From: JANQPC01 sp039208375
Lineage (GTDB): Bacteria; Pseudomonadota; Alphaproteobacteria; Rhodobacterales; Rhodobacteraceae
Length of the DNA: 22,212 nucleotides
Assembly (NCBI GenBank): GCA_039208375.1
Contig: JBCCRC010000054.1
Location: forward strand, 1-22,212
Direction: 5' to 3'
The notes below the pieces were generated by a model. It was not told where the DNA came from. It worked only from the letters and a program-made list of their open reading frames with translations, and made no database searches. Position numbers and translations under genes: made by a program. Position 1 is the first letter of the stretch, and each line of letters opens with the position of its first letter. This document shows positions 21,104-22,212 of the stretch, piece after piece.

Positions 21104-22212
21104 ATGAGCTTGCCAGACGGATTCCTTGACGAATTGCGCACGCGCCTGTCGCTGACGCAGGTGGTTGGCCGCAAGGTGATGTGGGACACCCGCAAATCGA
21201 ACCAGGGCAAGGGCGATATGTGGGCGCCATGCCCGTTCCACCAGGAAAAGACCGCGAGCTTCCACGTTGATGACCGAAAGGGCTATTACTACTGCTTTGG
21301 GTGCCACGCGAAGGGCGATGCGATCACCTTCGTGCGCGAGACCGAAAATGTGAGCTTCATGGAGGCCGTGGAGATTCTCGCGGGCGAGGCGGGGATGCAA
21401 ATGCCCGCGCGGGATCCACAGGCACAGGCGAAGGCAGACAAGCGCAGCCAACTCGCGGGTGTGATGGAGCAGGCTGTGCAGCACTACCGCCTGCAACTCA
21501 ACACAGGCGCGGGTGCTGCGGCGCGTGATTACCTGAGCGGCCAGCGCGGGCTTGCTCCCGCAGCGTGGGAGCGCTGGGAAATAGGCTTCGCGCCCGAGGG
21601 CTGGCAGGGGCTGTGGGATCACCTGCGTGGACTTGGAGTGGCCGAAGACTTGATCTTAGGCGCCGGCCTCGCCAAGCCATCCAACAGCGGCAAACAACCC
21701 TACGACACGTTCCGCAACCGCATCATGTTCCCGATCCGAGATGCCCGCGGGCGCGCGATTGCCTTCGGCGGGCGCGCGATGGACCCGGCCGATAACGCAA
21801 AGTATCTCAATTCTCCTGAAACCGAACTCTTCGACAAGGGCCGCAGCCTTTACAACCACGGGCCCGCGCGCGAGGCCGCCGGGAAGGGCCAACCCCTGAT
21901 CGTGGCTGAAGGCTATATGGATGTAATCGCGCTGGCCGAGGCCGGGTTTGGCGCCACCGTCGCCCCGCTCGGCACCGCGATAACGGAAGATCAATTGCGC
22001 CTTTTGTGGCGGATTGCGCCAGAGCCCGTGATCGCGCTTGATGGCGACACGGCGGGCCTTCGGGCGGCGATGCGAGTGATCGATATCGCGCTGCCGATGC
22101 TGGAAGCCGGCCAATCCTTGCGGTTTGCCCTTATGCCGGAAGGGATGGATCCCGATGATCTTCTCCGCGCCGAGGGGCAGGGTGCCATGCAGGCGCGGAT
22201 CGAAGCGGCGGT
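21104..22212 (+). CDS. dnaG: DNA primase, N-terminal part (runs off the edge)
   Basis: The first 369 codons of DnaG, which makes RNA primers at the replication fork; the 3' end is outside the window. The CHC2 zinc finger is complete (Cys43, His46, Cys64, Cys67 in CPFH and CFGC). The RNA-polymerase-like core begins around the RNRIMFPI segment (204-211), and the Toprim domain shows Glu269 (VAEGYMDVIAL) and Asp313/Asp315 (ALDGDTAG). The start is ATG 21104; TTAAGG immediately upstream is a weak ribosome site. The gene is divergent from the pilin-like gene with 158 bases between. There is no sign of truncation within the visible part. Confidence 0.95.
   Translation, partial: MSLPDGFLDELRTRLSLTQVVGRKVMWDTRKSNQGKGDMWAPCPFHQEKTASFHVDDRKGYYYCFGCHAKGDAITFVRETENVSFMEAVEILAGEAGMQMPARDPQAQAKADKRSQLAGVMEQAVQHYRLQLNTGAGAAARDYLSGQRGLAPAAWERWEIGFAPEGWQGLWDHLRGLGVAEDLILGAGLAKPSNSGKQPYDTFRNRIMFPIRDARGRAIAFGGRAMDPADNAKYLNSPETELFDKGRSLYNHGPAREAAGKGQPLIVAEGYMDVIALAEAGFGATVAPLGTAITEDQLRLLWRIAPEPVIALDGDTAGLRAAMRVIDIALPMLEAGQSLRFALMPEGMDPDDLLRAEGQGAMQARIEAA

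Noticed and set aside
1..22212. Mobile elements, CRISPR arrays, tRNA or rRNA genes
   Set aside because: I found no repeats with regular spacing, no transposase or integrase, and no tRNA- or rRNA-like stretch by eye; tRNAscan and repeat finders were not available.

Overview
The window is a high-G+C stretch (typical coding sections about 65-68% G+C by my spot counts) of an alphaproteobacterial chromosome, most likely a Rhodobacteraceae (Roseobacter-type) organism. The reasons are a soxBDAG tetrameric sarcosine oxidase operon, three Tad-type pilus proteins (TadG plus two TadE-like), a PleD-type diguanylate cyclase next to a DUF3572 gene, a DUF983/Nudix pair, and sites matching the alphaproteobacterial LexA (GTTC-N7-GTTC) and CtrA (TTAA-N7-TTAA) consensus. 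I see no transposase, integrase, CRISPR array, tRNA or rRNA. It reads as core chromosome, and all genus-level statements are inference.

Layout. 1-185 (-): start of an ImuA-like SOS mutagenesis gene with a perfect SOS box just upstream. 295-2246 (+): Tas-like aldo/keto reductase, a Cys-rich lipoprotein and a bacterial lipocalin. 2213-4085: an XRE-type regulator (-) divergent from a membrane fatty acid desaturase (+), with two perfect inverted repeats between them. 4126-5028 (+): EamA transporter. 5038-6175 (-): Nudix hydrolase and DUF983 membrane protein. 6351-8329 (+): secreted EF-hand protein, then an ECF sigma / short membrane protein / periplasmic metal-sensor-like cassette resembling CnrH-CnrY-CnrX. 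8326-9693 (-): PleD-like diguanylate cyclase with a degenerate first receiver. 9816-10570 (+): DUF3572 protein and a small membrane protein. 10660-13447 (-): tadG and two tadE-like genes. 13742-15181 (+): Glu/Leu/Phe/Val-type dehydrogenase. 15408-20432 (+): soxB-soxD-soxA-soxG. 20448-20945 (-): a Flp-pilin-like protein with a CtrA-type box upstream. 21104-22212 (+): 5' part of dnaG.

How they work together. SoxBDAG would oxidatively demethylate sarcosine to glycine, passing the one-carbon unit to tetrahydrofolate; the upstream amino-acid dehydrogenase may act on downstream nitrogen but this is only proximity. The XRE/desaturase pair looks like a membrane-lipid homeostasis switch. The ECF cassette looks like a trans-envelope signalling unit whose output may include the EF-hand protein. 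The Tad genes, the pilin-like gene and PleD suggest surface attachment under cell-cycle or c-di-GMP control.

No gene-free stretch exceeds 300 bases; the largest are 13448-13741 and 15182-15407, each described below. The best candidates for something undescribed are the ECF/CnrX-like cassette with EF-hand neighbour, the XRE/desaturase pair with its operators, the CtrA-type box at the pilin/dnaG divergent region, and the phosphoacceptor-less PleD.
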